From Phaeobacter gallaeciensis (GTDB taxonomy: Bacteria; Pseudomonadota; Alphaproteobacteria; Rhodobacterales; Rhodobacteraceae), in NCBI RefSeq assembly GCF_001678945.1, contig NZ_CP015124.1, forward strand, positions 1,116,001-1,180,000: DNA of 64,000 bases. Reading direction: 5' to 3'. The position numbers and the translations under genes were made by a program. A model generated the notes under the pieces. The model was not told where the DNA came from. It was given only the letters and a program-made list of their open reading frames with translations, and did no database searches. Below are positions 63,846 through 64,000 of this stretch, piece by piece. The first letter of the stretch is position 1, and every line of letters begins with the position of its first letter.

Positions 63846-64000
63846 TTAGAAGTCCTGCCACTTGTCGATGGCGGCGTTTCCATCAGTTGCGGCGACGGGG
63901 GTCGGAGTGATCTCGTCCAGATCCCAATCATCTTCACCATGAGCCGTCGGTGCGATGGGCGCCGAAGGCTGCGGCATTGCGGTGATATTGCCACCGCCTG
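63846..64000 (-). CDS. C-terminal tip of a probable methyl-accepting chemotaxis protein (partial)
   Basis: Only the last 51 codons are in the window; the rest lies beyond the end. The peptide is a flexible Pro/Ala/Thr-rich tail (MPQPSAPIAPTAHGEDDWDLDE, TPTPVAA) that ends AAIDKWQDF. The terminal K-W-Q-D-F fits the x-W-x-x-F pentapeptide which in chemoreceptors tethers CheR and CheB. A linker of this type before the pentapeptide is usual in Rhodobacterales receptors. With so little sequence the call rests on the tail alone. Confidence 0.5.
   Translation of the reverse strand, partial: GGGNITAMPQPSAPIAPTAHGEDDWDLDEITPTPVAATDGNAAIDKWQDF

Overview
The window reads as a chromosomal segment of an alphaproteobacterium of the Roseobacter group (Rhodobacteraceae). 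The indicators are a class II B12-dependent ribonucleotide reductase (nrdJ), a short-form HisG paired with HisZ, small families common in that group (DUF1489, DUF982, DUF938), a monomeric NADP isocitrate dehydrogenase, a large GcvT-domain flavoprotein, and GC-rich codon use. No species can be named from the sequence alone.

Two kinds of DNA meet near 18.6-18.9 kb. Positions 1-18.6 kb are accessory: long gene-poor gaps, lower GC in many genes, and isolated genes. They include a Tat-exported amidohydrolase (cut by the window start), an outer-membrane beta-barrel candidate, small secreted proteins, a three-gene unit led by a secreted 15-residue-repeat protein (4.8-6.3 kb), an IS427-type IS5 element with TA target duplication, and a nest of IS remnants (7.3-9.8 kb). 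That nest holds an IS5 fragment, a frameshifted IS256 element inserted head-on into a second IS256 copy, and an IS3 tail. Then come a DUF982 protein, a cold-shock protein, an NYN/LOTUS protein, a PAS-PAS-GGDEF-EAL protein, an FkbM methyltransferase, and an AAA ATPase / small protein / KptA group. Three gaps (3.55-3.81, 12.5-12.7 and 16.2-16.5 kb) carry diverged copies of one repeat that folds into hairpins with UUCG loops.

From 18.9 kb on the DNA is dense, GC-rich core. It holds nrdJ with candidate NrdR and DnaA sites upstream, hisS-hisZ-hisG, a crotonase-fold protein, slyX, a membrane GGDEF-EAL protein and dnaE. A purine unit follows, in which xanthine dehydrogenase xdhABC is translationally coupled to a BMP-type nucleoside ABC importer (32.4-41.7 kb). 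After it come a CDP-alcohol phosphatidyltransferase, an oxidoreductase operon (aldo/keto reductase, FAD oxidase, DUF938), an AhpD-like protein, an HD-domain protein and an LrgAB pair.

The last third holds a PQQ-type sugar dehydrogenase, a dimethylglycine-dehydrogenase-like GcvT flavoprotein, a D-lactate dehydrogenase, gamma-glutamyltransferase, a 2-hydroxyacid dehydrogenase, an SH3 protein, an SbcCD/YhaNO-like pair, monomeric icd, and the C-terminal tip of a probable chemoreceptor at the window end. No rRNA, tRNA or CRISPR array was recognised.
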